A DNA stretch of 64,000 bases from assembly GCF_030269925.1 (NCBI RefSeq), contig NC_085132.1:5602501-5666500 (forward strand), given 5' to 3'. The stretch is from Bombyx mori. Its lineage: Eukaryota; Arthropoda; Insecta; Lepidoptera; Bombycidae. The notes beneath the pieces were generated by a model. The model worked only from the letters and a program-made list of their open reading frames with translations. It had not been told where the DNA came from and searched no databases. The position numbers and the translations under genes were made by a program. The stretch's first letter is position 1, and the number at the start of each line of letters is the position of its first letter. Positions 43,301 to 53,562 of this stretch are shown here, one piece after another.

Positions 43301-45379
43301 TCGGTGATCTGACAGTGTCTCCGCCCCCTCCAAAACTCTCCAGTCGCGGATACGGCGTGCGATGGCCGGGCTTGCGAACGTAACGTCCACAATAGACTCG
43401 CCCTGCCACCGCACGCACGTCGCAACCGAACCTCTATTCAACAAACAGAGGCCGGCCGCGTTCGCCCACCTCTCCAGTAGCCTACCACGAGCGTCCGAGC
43501 GGGGGGAGCCCCATGCGACAGACTTCGCATTGAGATCCCCCGCGAGAATCACTGGACGGGGAGCGAGGCGGCGAGCAATCGCCCCGATCCCGCCCAGGAA
43601 ATGCCCGAACTCGACAGTAGGCCTGTTCGGAGAGAAGTACGCCCCGATCACGACGGTCCCTTCCAACTGCACCGCGACGAACCCTTGGCCCCTGGTCACC
43701 ATCGCCAGGGGGGGGATCGCCGCGTCTCTTCTTATGGCTATGGCCGCCAGGCCGCCATCGTCCCCGAACCAGCAATCATTTGCCGGGGGAACGAAATATG
43801 GCTCGGCGACCACAGCCACATCTATAGACCACTCCGCCATACTCTGAGACAGCATGTCCTGAGCTCTGGCGGAGTGGTTCAGGTTTCCTTGGAGGAAGCG
43901 ATAGGTGCGGTCCATTACTGTTGGACCACATCCATCGCTCCCTCCCCTTCACCGCTGCCCCCACCCTCCGGCACCGGTGCCGCAGCGGGGATTACAGCGT
44001 TGGCCAGTGCTCCTCTGGCCAACTTTCTCCTCTGCCGGCGCTTTGACTTCCGGTGCCGGTTGCGTTCGGTGTTATCACCGGACGGGAGGCACGCCTTTCC
44101 TCCCGCCCGGTGGTTAGCCCCGCGCCCGGCCGCAGCGCACAGAGCGCAGTGCGGGGCGGCCGCGCAGGACGCCGCTTTATGGCCCGGCTGGCCGCAGCGG
44201 AAACACAGACCGCTGCGGTCAACCGAGCTAGTGCACCTGGCGAGACCGTGTCCGGTGCTAAAGCACCGGAGGCATCGCCAGGCGCGTGGTTCAAGCAGGC
44301 GCACGTGGGCCGCTATCCAGCCCACGCGCAGCCTGCCCGGATTCCCCGACGGTCCCCCGGGCGGAGGAGCAGCCAGGGAGGCAGCCGTCTCCAACGGGCA
44401 ACGCACCCACACTGAGCTGGCCCCGTTATAACCACGGCGCAGCTCACCCACGGTTACATTCTCCGGTGCACAGTTGCCCTGGGTAGCGACGGCCGCTCTC
44501 ACCTCATCCCTGGTGGTGCAGTCGTCCAGGCCGGTCACTCTTAATTCCGCCATTTTTACCGGCCTGTGCACCCGCACCTCCTCCTCAGGCAAGACCATAC
44601 GGAGCTTCGCCGCCAGACGCTCCGCGATGCCGGGACTATCGGCACCGGGACACTCTAACAGCTTGGCCCCATTGGCCGTCTGCCTGCTGCGGAGGCCCTC
44701 CTCCGCCCCAATCTCGTCCAGGTTGACTGCTTCACGCGCCCGGGCCATCACATCATTATATGTGATGCCCTTGGCCTCAGCGGCAGGCAGTAAATTTAGA
44801 ACCACTGCCGCTGATCGCGGCGCCCGCGACGACTTCTTCCCTTTTTTTGTTTTTTTGTTTTTCTTGGCGGCTACAGGTGCTCGACCCTGTTGGGGTGCAG
44901 CCTGAACCGCCATGGCCACTGGCGCTCTACCCATTTGGGGAGCTGCCAGTGAGGCCTTTTTGGCACCCCGCCGGGCCACCACGTTCCACCCCTCGTCCAT
45001 GTCTGACGGGGGCGGAGGCAGCGGACGGGACTGGGGTGCTTGTGATGGAGGCTTGGCGTTAGCGCCGCCCCCTCGCTTAGTTCGATCCCGTCCCGGGCCC
45101 GACCTGGTGGCCGGAGCCCGTACGGGAGCGGAACGGGTGGCCAAAGCACCCGTCACCGCCGGTTGCCTAACGTCGGCCGAAACAGTCACTCTCGCCTCGA
45201 GAGCCGCTAGCCTCCCGCCCAGCTTTTCTACTACAGCCTGGACGGTGCGGTTGATGACCTCGTCCAGGCTGAAGGTCTTCGGTTCTGGCGGAGCCAGCAT
45301 CCGTGGCCCCGCGAGTGCTTGCTGCCGCGCGGCGGCGGTCGTCTCTCTAGAGCGCGGTGACGGGAGACGCGGACGCTCC
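40372..45379 (-). mobile_element. R1-clade non-LTR retrotransposon, truncated at the 5' end of ORF1
   Basis: About 5.0 kb, GC-rich against an AT-rich surround. On the minus strand the order is ORF1 (45381-43915), ORF2 (43915-40733), a 3' untranslated region and an A-tail (T-run starting at 40371). A perfect 13-base target duplication ACGATTATTAGGT flanks it (40359-40371 and 45380-45392). The 5' untranslated region and the start of ORF1 are missing, the usual outcome of incomplete reverse transcription. Fragments of the same clade are at 5614-6612 and 30418-31085. Confidence 0.93.
40733..43915 (-). CDS. R1-clade LINE ORF2: endonuclease and reverse transcriptase (1060 aa)
   Basis: An apurinic-type endonuclease occupies about residues 1-215, with the NLN start (LQGNLNHS), GDLNAKS near 126-132 and the catalytic LSDHRY near 201-206. 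A reverse transcriptase follows (about 450-750): GYRPIVLLDEVGK, SLDIANAFNTLPW with the first Asp, RGVPQGSVLGPLLW, and CYADD near 677-681 carrying the catalytic pair. A C-terminal Cys/His cluster (CHHCGCDLDTAEHTLVAC, near 962-980) is typical of R1. The reading frame is uninterrupted. Start: the ATG overlaps the ORF1 stop in TAATG, so translation probably depends on termination-reinitiation, as reported for the Bombyx R1-clade element SART1. Exact family within the clade and target preference are not determined; the flanking duplication is not rDNA or telomeric repeat. Confidence 0.95.
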   Translation of the reverse strand: MDRTYRFLQGNLNHSARAQDMLSQSMAEWSIDVAVVAEPYFVPPANDCWFGDDGGLAAIAIRRDAAIPPLAMVTRGQGFVAVQLEGTVVIGAYFSPNRPTVEFGHFLGGIGAIARRLAPRPVILAGDLNAKSVAWGSPRSDARGRLLERWANAAGLCLLNRGSVATCVRWQGESIVDVTFASPAIARRIRDWRVLEGAETLSDHRYIRFDLSARSTVADVHGDHPRGASRSFPKWALKRLNKELLMEASTVAAWAPMRPHPVEVEGEAGWFRDTMRRICDASMPRIGPRLPNRQAYWWSPEIAQLRVECVRARRECARHRRRRLPRRNDPIAFAAAEARLHGAFRVAQRALQLAIRRAKNQHMEGLLETLDEDPWGRPYHMVRNKMRPWAPPITERLQPQQLRDIVSVLFPQERERFVAPAMDAPPDYDGEVPAEVPHITGAELRVAVRKMCAKDTAPGPDGVHGRVWALALGALGDRLLRLYNSCLESGRFPSSWRTGRLVLLRKEGRPADTAAGYRPIVLLDEVGKLLERILAARIIQHLVGVGPDLSAEQYGFREGRSTVDAILRVRALSEEAVSRGGVALAVSLDIANAFNTLPWSVIGGALERHRVPPYLRRLVGSYLEDRSVTCTGHGGILHRFPVVRGVPQGSVLGPLLWNIGYDWVLRGALLPGLSVICYADDTLVVARGGSFAESARLATAGVAHVVGKIRRLGLDVALSKSEAMWFHRPRRVPPVDAHIVVGGVRIGVGVQLKYLGLILDSRWTFRAHFQNLVPRLLGVAGALSRLLPNVGGPDQVTRRLYTGMVRSMALYGAPVWGQSLAVGVAKLLQRPQRTIAVRVIRGYRTISFEAACVLAGTPPWVLEAEALAADYRWRAELRARGVARPSPSVVRARRAQSRRSVLESWSRRLADPSAGRRTVEAIRPVLVDWVNRDRGRLTFRLTQVLTGHGCFGEFLHRITAEPTAECHHCGCDLDTAEHTLVACPAWEGWRRVLVAKIGTDLSLPSVVASMLGDDESWKAMLDFCECTISQKEAAGRVRDAQSRRRRAGAREADLAQALAL

Positions 45380-45381
45380 AC
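43915..45381 (-). CDS. R1-clade LINE ORF1 (Gag-like RNA-binding protein), N-terminus lost
   Basis: The open frame runs leftwards to a TAA inside TAATG at 43915. Its first codon inside the element reads GTG with no upstream ATG, because the element is truncated there; the residues from about 28 on (MLAPPEPKTF) include the first in-frame Met. The middle is Lys/Arg and Pro/Ala-rich (KKNKKTKKGKKSSRA). The C-terminal third has three zinc knuckles: CLRCFSTGHGLARC, CFRCGQPGHKAASC and a CALCAAAGRGANH type, as in R1-group Gag proteins. Family knowledge: ORF1 packages the element RNA into particles. With no native start codon this copy probably cannot make a normal ORF1 protein, and reinitiation at ORF2 would also suffer. 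Confidence 0.9.
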   Translation of the reverse strand: MERPRLPSPRSRETTAAARQQALAGPRMLAPPEPKTFSLDEVINRTVQAVVEKLGGRLAALEARVTVSADVRQPAVTGALATRSAPVRAPATRSGPGRDRTKRGGGANAKPPSQAPQSRPLPPPPSDMDEGWNVVARRGAKKASLAAPQMGRAPVAMAVQAAPQQGRAPVAAKKNKKTKKGKKSSRAPRSAAVVLNLLPAAEAKGITYNDVMARAREAVNLDEIGAEEGLRSRQTANGAKLLECPGADSPGIAERLAAKLRMVLPEEEVRVHRPVKMAELRVTGLDDCTTRDEVRAAVATQGNCAPENVTVGELRRGYNGASSVWVRCPLETAASLAAPPPGGPSGNPGRLRVGWIAAHVRLLEPRAWRCLRCFSTGHGLARCTSSVDRSGLCFRCGQPGHKAASCAAAPHCALCAAAGRGANHRAGGKACLPSGDNTERNRHRKSKRRQRRKLARGALANAVIPAAAPVPEGGGSGEGEGAMDVVQQ

Positions 45382-45392
45382 GATTATTAGGT

Positions 45393-45968
45393 ACTTTAAA
45401 AATATTCGTATGTTGAAATTTTCCGTTATTACTACTATACGAGTATTTAATAAATTTTGTTAACTACCTAAACAAAAAAAAAAAATATGATATAAAGCAA
45501 ATACAATTTATCGTGAAATGGTTGTTTATATTGTTGTCTATAAGCGATGGCTGCAACTTTAAAATAATATAAAACTTATACTATACTTTTGTCAACGCCA
45601 TATTCAAAAGACTGCTAATTATAATCTGTGGCAAACGATTTAATACATCTTTTAATCGATACCATATCTATATACTTTGAATCGAATCACCAATATTCCA
45701 ATCACTATCGTCAATGAATTCGGAATCCGAGGCTGTATTGGAGTTCACTGGTCCATTAGTCAAATAGGATTCATATTTCAGCAGCACACTTGAGTAATGA
45801 TAATATCTGGGATTCGTCCGTTCGTATTTTCATTGAGGATTACTTTTTCAATTTTCTTTTATTTCTCGTTACGGGAGAGTTGTTTTTTTAAGCTTTGGTT
45901 TGGCAGTTTAGGGTTCGGGATTGGGCGTTCACCTCAAAATGGTCATCGAGTCTCATACATTGACGATA
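45393..45968. other. Spacer without recognised features
   Basis: AT-rich, no gene; ends at a GA microsatellite (45970-45988) that belongs to the next LINE's 3' end. Confidence 0.4.
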
Positions 45969-48165
45969 TAAGAGAGAGAGAGAGAGATACACTTTATTGC
46001 ACACCAAAACACAATTTACATTCAAAAAAACAATTAAAAAAAACAGATACATTTGTACAATAGGCGGTCTTATCGCTAAAAGCGATCTCTTCCAGACAAC
46101 CGTTTAATTTATAGAAATTCTGGAAAATATAAAAAAATATATAGCAGGTATGTTGCGGTGTACTATAGATAATACATTATAGAAAATATATACATACAAT
46201 AAACAAAATATATACCGTTTACATATAATATGGAATATATACCTATATTTATATACAAATTATATACCAATATACATACTTACATACAATACATACTAAT
46301 ATACTTACATACACATAATACATCAACAGTATGGAAATAATAAATGATGATGCAAACAAACAGCACTAAGAAGATAAGTAGTGTTCCTTCACCATTCTTT
46401 TAAAACAGTTTAAAGTTTGAGCACTTCTCACTGCATCCGGCAGAGCATTCCACAATCGAACCGCCTGGACGGTGAATGAATGATCAAAGAATGATGATGC
46501 ATGCGCCGGCATTTTCAGTCTCAGGCTATCCGATGATCTCAGGGAAAAATTATGCGTATCACGTAGGAACTCGAAACGTTCTTTGAGATATATGGGTTAA
46601 AGAGAGTACAGTATAGTAATGAAAGGACATGAGTATTGCGGCGAAGGCGAATTGGTAACCACTTGAGTTTAGTGCGAAATTCACATACATGATCATATTT
46701 CCGTAAACCAAATATGAATCTTATGCAGAAATTTTGTAGCCGCTCAAGTTTATCAAGTTGTTGTTCAGTTAAATCAGTATAGCTGGCATCGGCGTAGTCA
46801 AGAATTGGAAGAAGGAGAGATTGTGCAAGCGCAATTTTAATGGCAGTTGGAAGAAAATTTCGTAACCGTCTCAAAGATCCAGCTGTTGCAAACACCTTCC
46901 GGCTAACCTCTTTTATCTGAGCGTTCCATGAAAGGTTTTTATCAATTAAGATTCCTAAATTTTTCACAGTATCGCTGATAGGAATTGGTACGCCATCAAA
47001 TAAAATAGACGGAAGCTGCGACCATTTCACTTTCGAGCACAATCTTGAACTGCCGACAACAATGACCTGTGTCTTCGACGGGTTCACCCTCAATCCATAC
47101 GAATTACTCCAACGGGATAATATTGATAAGTCATTATTCAGCGTCTTCATCGCGTTGGTCAGTTCTGACAAAGAAGTTTGTGTATAGATCTGTAGATCAT
47201 CTGCGTACAGGTGGTAGGAAGAAGTAAGATGTATAGAAATAGAATTTATAAAAATTGAATGAAGTAAAGTAGTAGAGTAGTAAGAACTGAAGTAAAGGGG
47301 ATAAAACGCCACCCTGCGGTACACCTACGTGCGTTTCACACAATGAAGAATAGGCATCCTCACAGTGAATACGCTGTCGGCGACCAGACAGGTAACTTCG
47401 AAACCAATCAACCACGGTCGGAGATATGTTAATGGAGCTAAGGATGGCTAGAAGTATGTCGAAATCAACGGTGCCAAATGCATTACTGAAATCCAGCAAT
47501 GCCAACACCGTCAGTTTCCCACTCTCCATGCCAAGTCTGATGGCATCCGTAATATTCACCAGGGCTGTGACTGTGCTATGACCAGGACGAAAGCCGGATT
47601 GGTAAGGGTTTAAAAGCTGGTTCCTTGTAAGAAACTCATTGAGCTGGTTGTGAATCAAGCGTTCTAAAACCTTTGAAAGGAACGGTAAAATGGAAATTGG
47701 ACGGTATTCTGAAAAGGATATAGGATTCGACTTTTTTGGCAGTGGTGTAATTTGTGCTTCTTTCCAAGCCTTTGGAAAGATGCCGCTAGATAATGAGTGA
47801 TTGAGGATATGACAGAGAACGGGAAGGATTTGGTCCAGTATAGGAAGGATCATATTACGGGCGACACAGTCACTTCCAACTGCATTGGAAGTTATAGATA
47901 ATATGCTCCGCTTAACATCACAAGCCGTTAGGTGATTAAAAACAAATGGAGAGCAATTTGGGACTGGAAGAGATGAAATATGATTTAATGTTTTTGATTT
48001 AGTTGTCCCATCAAAATGGGACGACGCACAGAAATGTATAAGCTCGACTGTCAAAAGCCAGTCAGAACTCTTCTTTAGATTAACCGATTTTGACGATTTC
48101 ATTTTAAAGCCGGTGCATTTCATGTTGTCCCATTTAAATTTTACCAAGATCTGACCAGTAGTTTT
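45969..48165 (-). mobile_element. CR1-like LINE, broken
   Basis: The minus strand carries reverse-transcriptase coding sequence (48147 to about 46540) and a 3' region ending AATAAAGTGTATCTCTCTCT. The tail block with GGCGGTCTTATCGC is a recurring lepidopteran CR1-type 3' end, as I know it. No endonuclease part is present, so it is 5'-truncated. Confidence 0.8.
46539..48147 (-). pseudogene. CR1-like reverse transcriptase with a disrupted frame
   Basis: The first segment (48147-47197) holds YRPISILPFLSKVLER, LLDFSNAFGTVDFD and THVGVPQGGVLSPLL. After that the reading frame is lost around 47300-47200, and a second segment resumes with YHLYADDLQIYTQ, RVNPSKTQVIVVG and VKNLGILIDKNLSW down to 46539. 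The canonical text at the first catalytic site would be SKAFDTVD; here it is SNAFGTVD. The catalytic YADD is kept, but the frame break makes it a pseudogene. Confidence 0.85.
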
Positions 48166-48221
48166 TGTGTTATCATCATCAGTAATAAATGTTTAAATGT
48201 TTCTGATTCTATTAATGACAG

Positions 48222-48532
48222 TCGACGTGGCCTAAAGGATAAGACGACCGGTGCATTCGTGTTGCACCGGTGTTTATTTGCGTAATTACTGGTGGTAGGA
48301 CTTCTTGTGAGTCCGCGCGGGTAGGTACCACCACCCTGCCTATTTCTGCCGTGAAGCAGTAATGCGTTTCGGTTTGAAGGGTGGGGCAGCCGTTTAACTA
48401 TACTTGAGACCTGAGAACTGACGTCTCAAGGTGGGTGGCGCATTTACGTTGTAGATGTCTATGGGCTCCAGTAACCACTTAATACCAGGTAGGCTGTGAG
48501 CTCTTCCACCCATCTAAGCAATAAAAAAAAAT
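48222..48532 (+). repeat. Bm1 SINE with internal deletion
   Basis: The head (CGTGGCCTAAAGGATAAGAC) is joined, after GTTGCACCGGTGTT, straight to TATTTGCGTAATTACTGG, skipping about 110 bases. The rest is complete to CCCATCTAAGCAATAAAA. Confidence 0.92.
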
Positions 48533-49001
48533 CATTTTAATTTGTTCAATACTTTTTTTTTGTTAAAATTTTTATATTACTCTAATTATCGTTAAGATCA
48601 ACGTTAAGCCCGTCATAAGCTTTCACCGATAAAATTTTATACGTCACTCCAATTCAAATAGAATAACTATACACGTAAAAGCATTTTATAAAAGTTCGCT
48701 TAAACACTAAATCTAACCCTTCAACCGCGATGACTTGCCCAAAGTAATAACAGAATTTTATTTTTAATCTCACTACGAGAGACAGTTTTGTGATTAATTA
48801 ATGATAGAACGAAATTAGAGATAATGGCTTGAGCGTTACTCAACTTGTTTGGAAAAGGGTGTCGTCTTTGATCCTTGCACAGAAGAGATATCTATAGGTA
48901 TGTACAGTATTTTCTTTACGTTTTCGCGAACGGTAGATATAATTAAGAGTACCTTTACATTATAATCTGGCGTTTTTTACTCTTATTATACTATAATATT
49001 A
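48533..49001. other. Unassigned AT-rich spacer
   Basis: No gene or repeat recognised. Confidence 0.4.
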
Positions 49002-49700
49002 CTAGCAGACACGGCCACACGTTGCTGTGGCTAAGGTTTTTGTTCCTAAATAACACGTGGCCGGCTATGCTAATACCAAAAATTAACAAATCAAATCAAA
49101 TCAAATCCAAAAAGTTTTATTCAACATAAATGAAAGTACATACTTGTTGAATGTCAAAAGAACTACCGCCAATTCACAAGAATTAGCCTCCGTCCTGAGA
49201 AGAATTGGCAAGAAACTCAGCGGGCATGTCTTTTTTTTTTTTTTTAAATGTTAGATTTACAATGATGAACAAAGTAAGAACAATAATTGGATTTCACTGT
49301 ATTGCGTTTACTACGAAAGAAATTTCACTTATACTTTAGCCTCAGCAACACGTGGTGTTCATGACATTAAATTGTAGCTTATGTGAAACGTTGGTATTTT
49401 TAACACAGCGCCATCTATGAGATATTAATATCAGACAGTACTACAGTTGTCTGAAAAAACTGATTTAAGGCGCCATCTATTTTAGACTTATGAAACTTAC
49501 AATTAATAATAGTAATCAATATAAGAAATCATTTTATTGCTAATTAATAAATATTGCGACCATTAATCGAAATAAAAACTATCCTATGGCCTAAGCTGGA
49601 ACAAAACACATATTTAAAAAAAAAAAAGTTAAAATCGGTTCAGTAGTTTAGGTGTCCATCACGGACAAACAACGTGACACGTAATTTATATATATTAAGA
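49002..49700 (-). mobile_element. Helitron-type element with an inner repeat
   Basis: The plus strand begins CTAGCAGACACGGCCACACG and ends AATTTATATATATTAAGA, with the typical GTTCAGTAGTTTAGGTGTCC region before the end. Inside, at 49083-49245, is an AAATC-repeat-led LINE 3' end (GAATTAGCCTCCGTCCTGAG, GGCAAGAAACTCAGCGGGC). Confidence 0.65.
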
Positions 49701-50941
49701 TTTCGGACATTTCGAATGATTCGAGTTTTCGTGGGCACAGATGAGACTCAGGTCTTAAAAATGTAACCTTTAAAGTACTTTTATTTCTAAATGCATTTAT
49801 AAAATTCGAATAAATATTGGAACAGTTCAAAAAACCTAAATCGTATTAAGTTAGTTAGTAGGCGTGGGTAGGTATTGGCGGTCTATTGCTGCGTGAAGTA
49901 ATCATGAATTGCGGCTTAAAAGGCCTTAGATCAGAAGGTTCTATACTGTTGATAGGCTTGTTCGGTTATTCATTATATGATATCGGTACGTGAACCTAGC
50001 CACCTCTTATAGTTGATTGAACTTATCCAGTAGCCTCTTCACTTAGTTTCGCCATTACGAATTATTTCTCCAAAGCGTTAATTATTATTCATGCTTCAGC
50101 ACCGCGATCGCGACACTTGAAAAGTTCAGTCACCCCGACCGTTTTGCTTTTTTTGGTTGAAATTAAATAATTTTTGTTACGGTCTTCGTACGTTGTACAT
50201 TTCATTAAATGTTTTTTCGTTTTCAATATCACTAAAACACCTCTTTTTTTCTAACGTTTATAAAATTACCTTTCGAGAGTATAGAAAAATCACTTCATAA
50301 CTTAAATAAGCCTTTGAAGTATTTCTTTAATTTACTTTATTTTAGATAACTTAGTAATTATTGTTAGCGATGCTAATAACATTGTTTTATTGTTCATTAC
50401 TAAATGTACAGCAATAAAGAAATATAACTTTTTAAAATATTTTTACGTCATTTTATAACCTGGTAACTAAGACTTTTAAGTCATATCTTATTTTAATTTA
50501 TATTCTTATTTTTATGAAAAATGATAATATGGAGTGAAATGAAATGAAGATGATAAGCAAAATAAAACAAATCACACAACTTCACTCCTCGCGTTCCCGC
50601 CAAAAAGTCCCATGTATAACATTTTAGCTTCACAAAAGAACAGATGACAAAACCTAAAAGTGTTCCAATGTTCGGTTCAAGTATACTGGTGAAAATGAAG
50701 GAATAAAATCACTAATATTAAATGATTGATGGATCCCGAGCCGGGGGAGTTTGTTGACACGCTGTCACTGCCTACAGCGACATTTAACGCGGATGTCGGC
50801 ACGGGTGTTTTCTTAAAAACAAAAAAAAAACAAGGAAGTTGTTAGATTCAATTTCAACGATCAGACGAGATCAGCAAAATATTATTTGTGATAGCTGCGA
50901 ACGGGTAATCGTGTTGGCAATATAACAATATTAAAAAAAAA
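49701..50941. other. Unassigned AT-rich DNA
   Basis: No gene, RNA or known repeat recognised in this 1.2-kb stretch. Confidence 0.4.
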
Positions 50942-51166
50942 ATGCTTCTTTGGGTGGACGAGGTCACGGGCCACCTGACGGACCGTGAAGCAGTAATGCG
51001 TTTCGGTTTAAAGGGTGGGGCAGCCGTTGTAACTGTACTTGAGACCCTAGAACTTATATCTCAAGGTGGGTGGCGCATTTACGTTGTAGATGTCTATGGG
51101 CTTCAGTAACCACTTTACACCAGGTGGGCTGTGAGCTCGTCCACCCATCCAAGCAATAAAAAAAAG
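50942..51166 (+). repeat. Bm1 SINE with inverted 5' segment
   Basis: 50943-50978 is the Bm1 3' end in reverse (GGGTGGACGAGGTCACGGGC), joined directly to forward Bm1 from CCGTGAAGCAGTAATGCG to CATCCAAGCAATAAAAAA. Confidence 0.88.
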
Positions 51167-51947
51167 GGTGTGTGTACTTATGTACGCGCGTAAGAAGTTA
51201 TACTTTATTTTTATTAAATTTATTTCTTTTTTTTTTAATATTAAATAATTAATAATAAATATTTAACGTTTATAATTTAATAATATTTAGTATGAATTAT
51301 ATTAAATAATAATTTTGTCATTTATATTACTAAAAAATGAATGCTAATAACACTTTTTTTACGAGTGTACATGCGCGAAAGTTCACCTATTGTAATGAGC
51401 GATTTAGTGGGCAACTTCATTTCTGTTAATTTTGTGTCACGGTGCGCGCGCATCGTAAAATTTCACTCTCATCAATTTTTCATAACGCGCCTAAAGAAGT
51501 ATAACTTCAAAAACCTCAAAATTTACATAACATTGTTAACTTTTTTCGTATTTTAAGTTTTTATTTAAAAACAATCAAACCCAATGAAGAATTTCTCGGA
51601 GGAATAAAAGTAGAAATCGGAGAGTTTCTTCTGTCGACTGAGAGCTTACATTTTAAGATAAAGTAGAGAACATTCCAGCTAATGTAACAAAATTACTTTT
51701 ATTGGTCTGCAATTGTTGCACTGTACCGTTTCGTGCCCTTTTCATTTTATTTATTACAACACTCTTGAGATTTAATCATGATTTTTCACGGTTTGAACTT
51801 TCACGGTGTTTTGATGTGTACTGACACATCACAAATGGGCCGCTAACCCTTTTCCGAATTTTGGCTGATCTATAGACAAATTAAAAAAAGATATTAAAGT
51901 TTTTGCAATTCTATTTTTATTTCGAAGCACATAAACGAATAAAAAAG
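51167..51947. other. Unassigned AT-rich DNA
   Basis: Only short ORFs without recognisable domains. Confidence 0.4.
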
Positions 51948-52612
51948 ATGTGTGGTGTCATGGGACACCGGACAGGAACGAATTTCCTTATTATAAAAAT
52001 ATTAATTTTAAGTTATATTCGAGGTATAAAGAAAATAATTATTCGGGTATACATTTTTTATTGATAACAATAAAAAAACTACATCATCAACTTCATTTTA
52101 TACACAATGATTTATCAAAAATAAATATAAATAATATACAAAGAAACAGCTATTTATGTGAATAATAATAATGACCGTCAGCATGTAGACTATACATTAG
52201 ACACTATAGCCATTAATTATACTAAGACTATACATAAATAATAAAAATCTTCTGCTGTTCTTTCCAACAAGGATTGCTGCTTGATTTTTTTAATTGCAAA
52301 CAAAATCTTTGTACGCCGACCAAATGATTTCAATGCTGTTTTTTTGTGGCTCACCAAATTTTATAATTGCTAAACATTTCATTACTTCTCTATTAATATT
52401 GTGTGACATTCATATTATAATATAATACAGATGTTAGATGCGTTAGTAACTGTTGCACTCATTCCATAATTTCAACAGTCTAAGTTGTTCCCATAAAAAT
52501 TGATAGATGGCAGTAGTATCTCTAAAAATAAAAAGTGTCGTGACAACTTTTCGTAAGAATTTTTTCCGTCTAGCCCCCTTTCACAACGCGCGATAAGGGA
52601 CTTCGTTCCAAA
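51948..52612. mobile_element. Short non-autonomous element, copy 2
   Basis: Left block TGTCATGGGACACCGGACAG and right blocks AAGTGTCGTGACAACTTTTC and AAGGGACTTCGTTCC match 17736-18035 in order. The outer ends GGAACGAA...TTCGTTCC are partly inverse of each other. Non-coding. Confidence 0.55.
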
Positions 52613-52619
52613 AATTATA

Positions 52620-52868
52620 CATAATAATAATAAATAAATGAGAACAAATCACGCTCGGTCACCCGATCCCAAATTAGGGTTCCCAGTGTTATAGGTACTA
52701 GAAACTAAGATAAATACTTAAATAGGTTTAAATAGAACACATTAGTACAAACAAGCAGAACAATCAAATTCAAGTTCATGACACGAATGGTTTCCCGATA
52801 TGAGAATCGAACCCACGACCCTCGGCTCAACAGTTAAGGGCACTAATCACTGCACCACCGGGTCAGTC
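52620..52868 (-). repeat. tRNA-derived SINE (not Bm1)
   Basis: On the minus strand an A-box-like GGTGGTGCAGTGATTAG and B-box GGGTTCGATTCTC lead a body with GGGAACCCTAATTTGGG, ending in TTATTATTATTATG. Related to 12599-12865. Confidence 0.75.
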
Positions 52869-53142
52869 GCAATTAGTAAGTAAAGAAGAAAACATCGCTG
52901 TTAGCGATGCGTTGAATATGGGTTTGGAGCTGTGACTGTTATATTTGGTGTATGTTTGTGTGGTGGATTCGTTTCGTTAAAAGAAGTTAACAAAACTTTT
53001 AGCTTAGTTTTTAAATTAATAAGATTTGTAAGAGGGAGTGCGTGGGATTCAACGAGAGGTGAGGGGTCCTCGGACCGGTGACCTGAGGCGAGCGAAGTCA
53101 GTGCTGTTACCAAAACAACGAACGCCGCGCGCTTCCTAACCA
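52869..53142. other. Spacer without recognised features
   Basis: No gene or known repeat seen. Confidence 0.4.
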
Positions 53143-53143
53143 C

Positions 53144-53359
53144 TAAAGGCTTCGTCAAACAGAACGCGTACTTAGCGCGCGTCAGAGCGCTAAACTAACG
53201 ACGCGCTATGACGCCGAAATGTGTTGTAATACTATGGTAACAAACCGTCTCGCGCTCTGTGTGATGGTATGTTACCACAGTAGTACATCTCATCTCGGCG
53301 TCATAGCGTAGCGCTCTGACGCGCGCTAATTACGCGTTCTGTTTGACGAAGCCTTTATT
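53144..53359. mobile_element. MITE with long terminal inverted repeats
   Basis: The left end AAAGGCTTCGTCAAACAGAA and on through GCGCGCGTCAGAGCGCTA is repeated inverted at the right end (GCGCTCTGACGCGCGC to TTCTGTTTGACGAAGCCTTT). Arms are at least 45 bases, and the CTATGACGCCGA block also pairs. About 215 bases in all, with no ORF. Confidence 0.88.
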
Positions 53360-53562
53360 TTGTCATCCGACGCCACTATAGAAAATAAATATATTTCTCA
53401 CAAAAAACCTCTGTTAATGCATACCACCAACCTACGAACCAACATAAGCTACAGTCGCCTTGTAATTTATCATTGTTTCGCTTACATTAATCAGGGCGAA
53501 TGCGAGAAGCAAATGTGTGTAGCGAAGTTGGTTCCTTGAAAATAAAGGCGTACTTATTAAAA

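Noticed and set aside
43601..44431. A 276-residue plus-strand ORF and several others between 40500 and 45500
   Set aside because: They are antisense shadows of the GC-rich R1-clade ORF1 and ORF2, which carry all the recognisable motifs.
40372..45379. GC-rich block as possible bacterial gene transfer
   Set aside because: The proteins are an R1-type Gag and endonuclease/reverse transcriptase, with an A-tail and target duplication.
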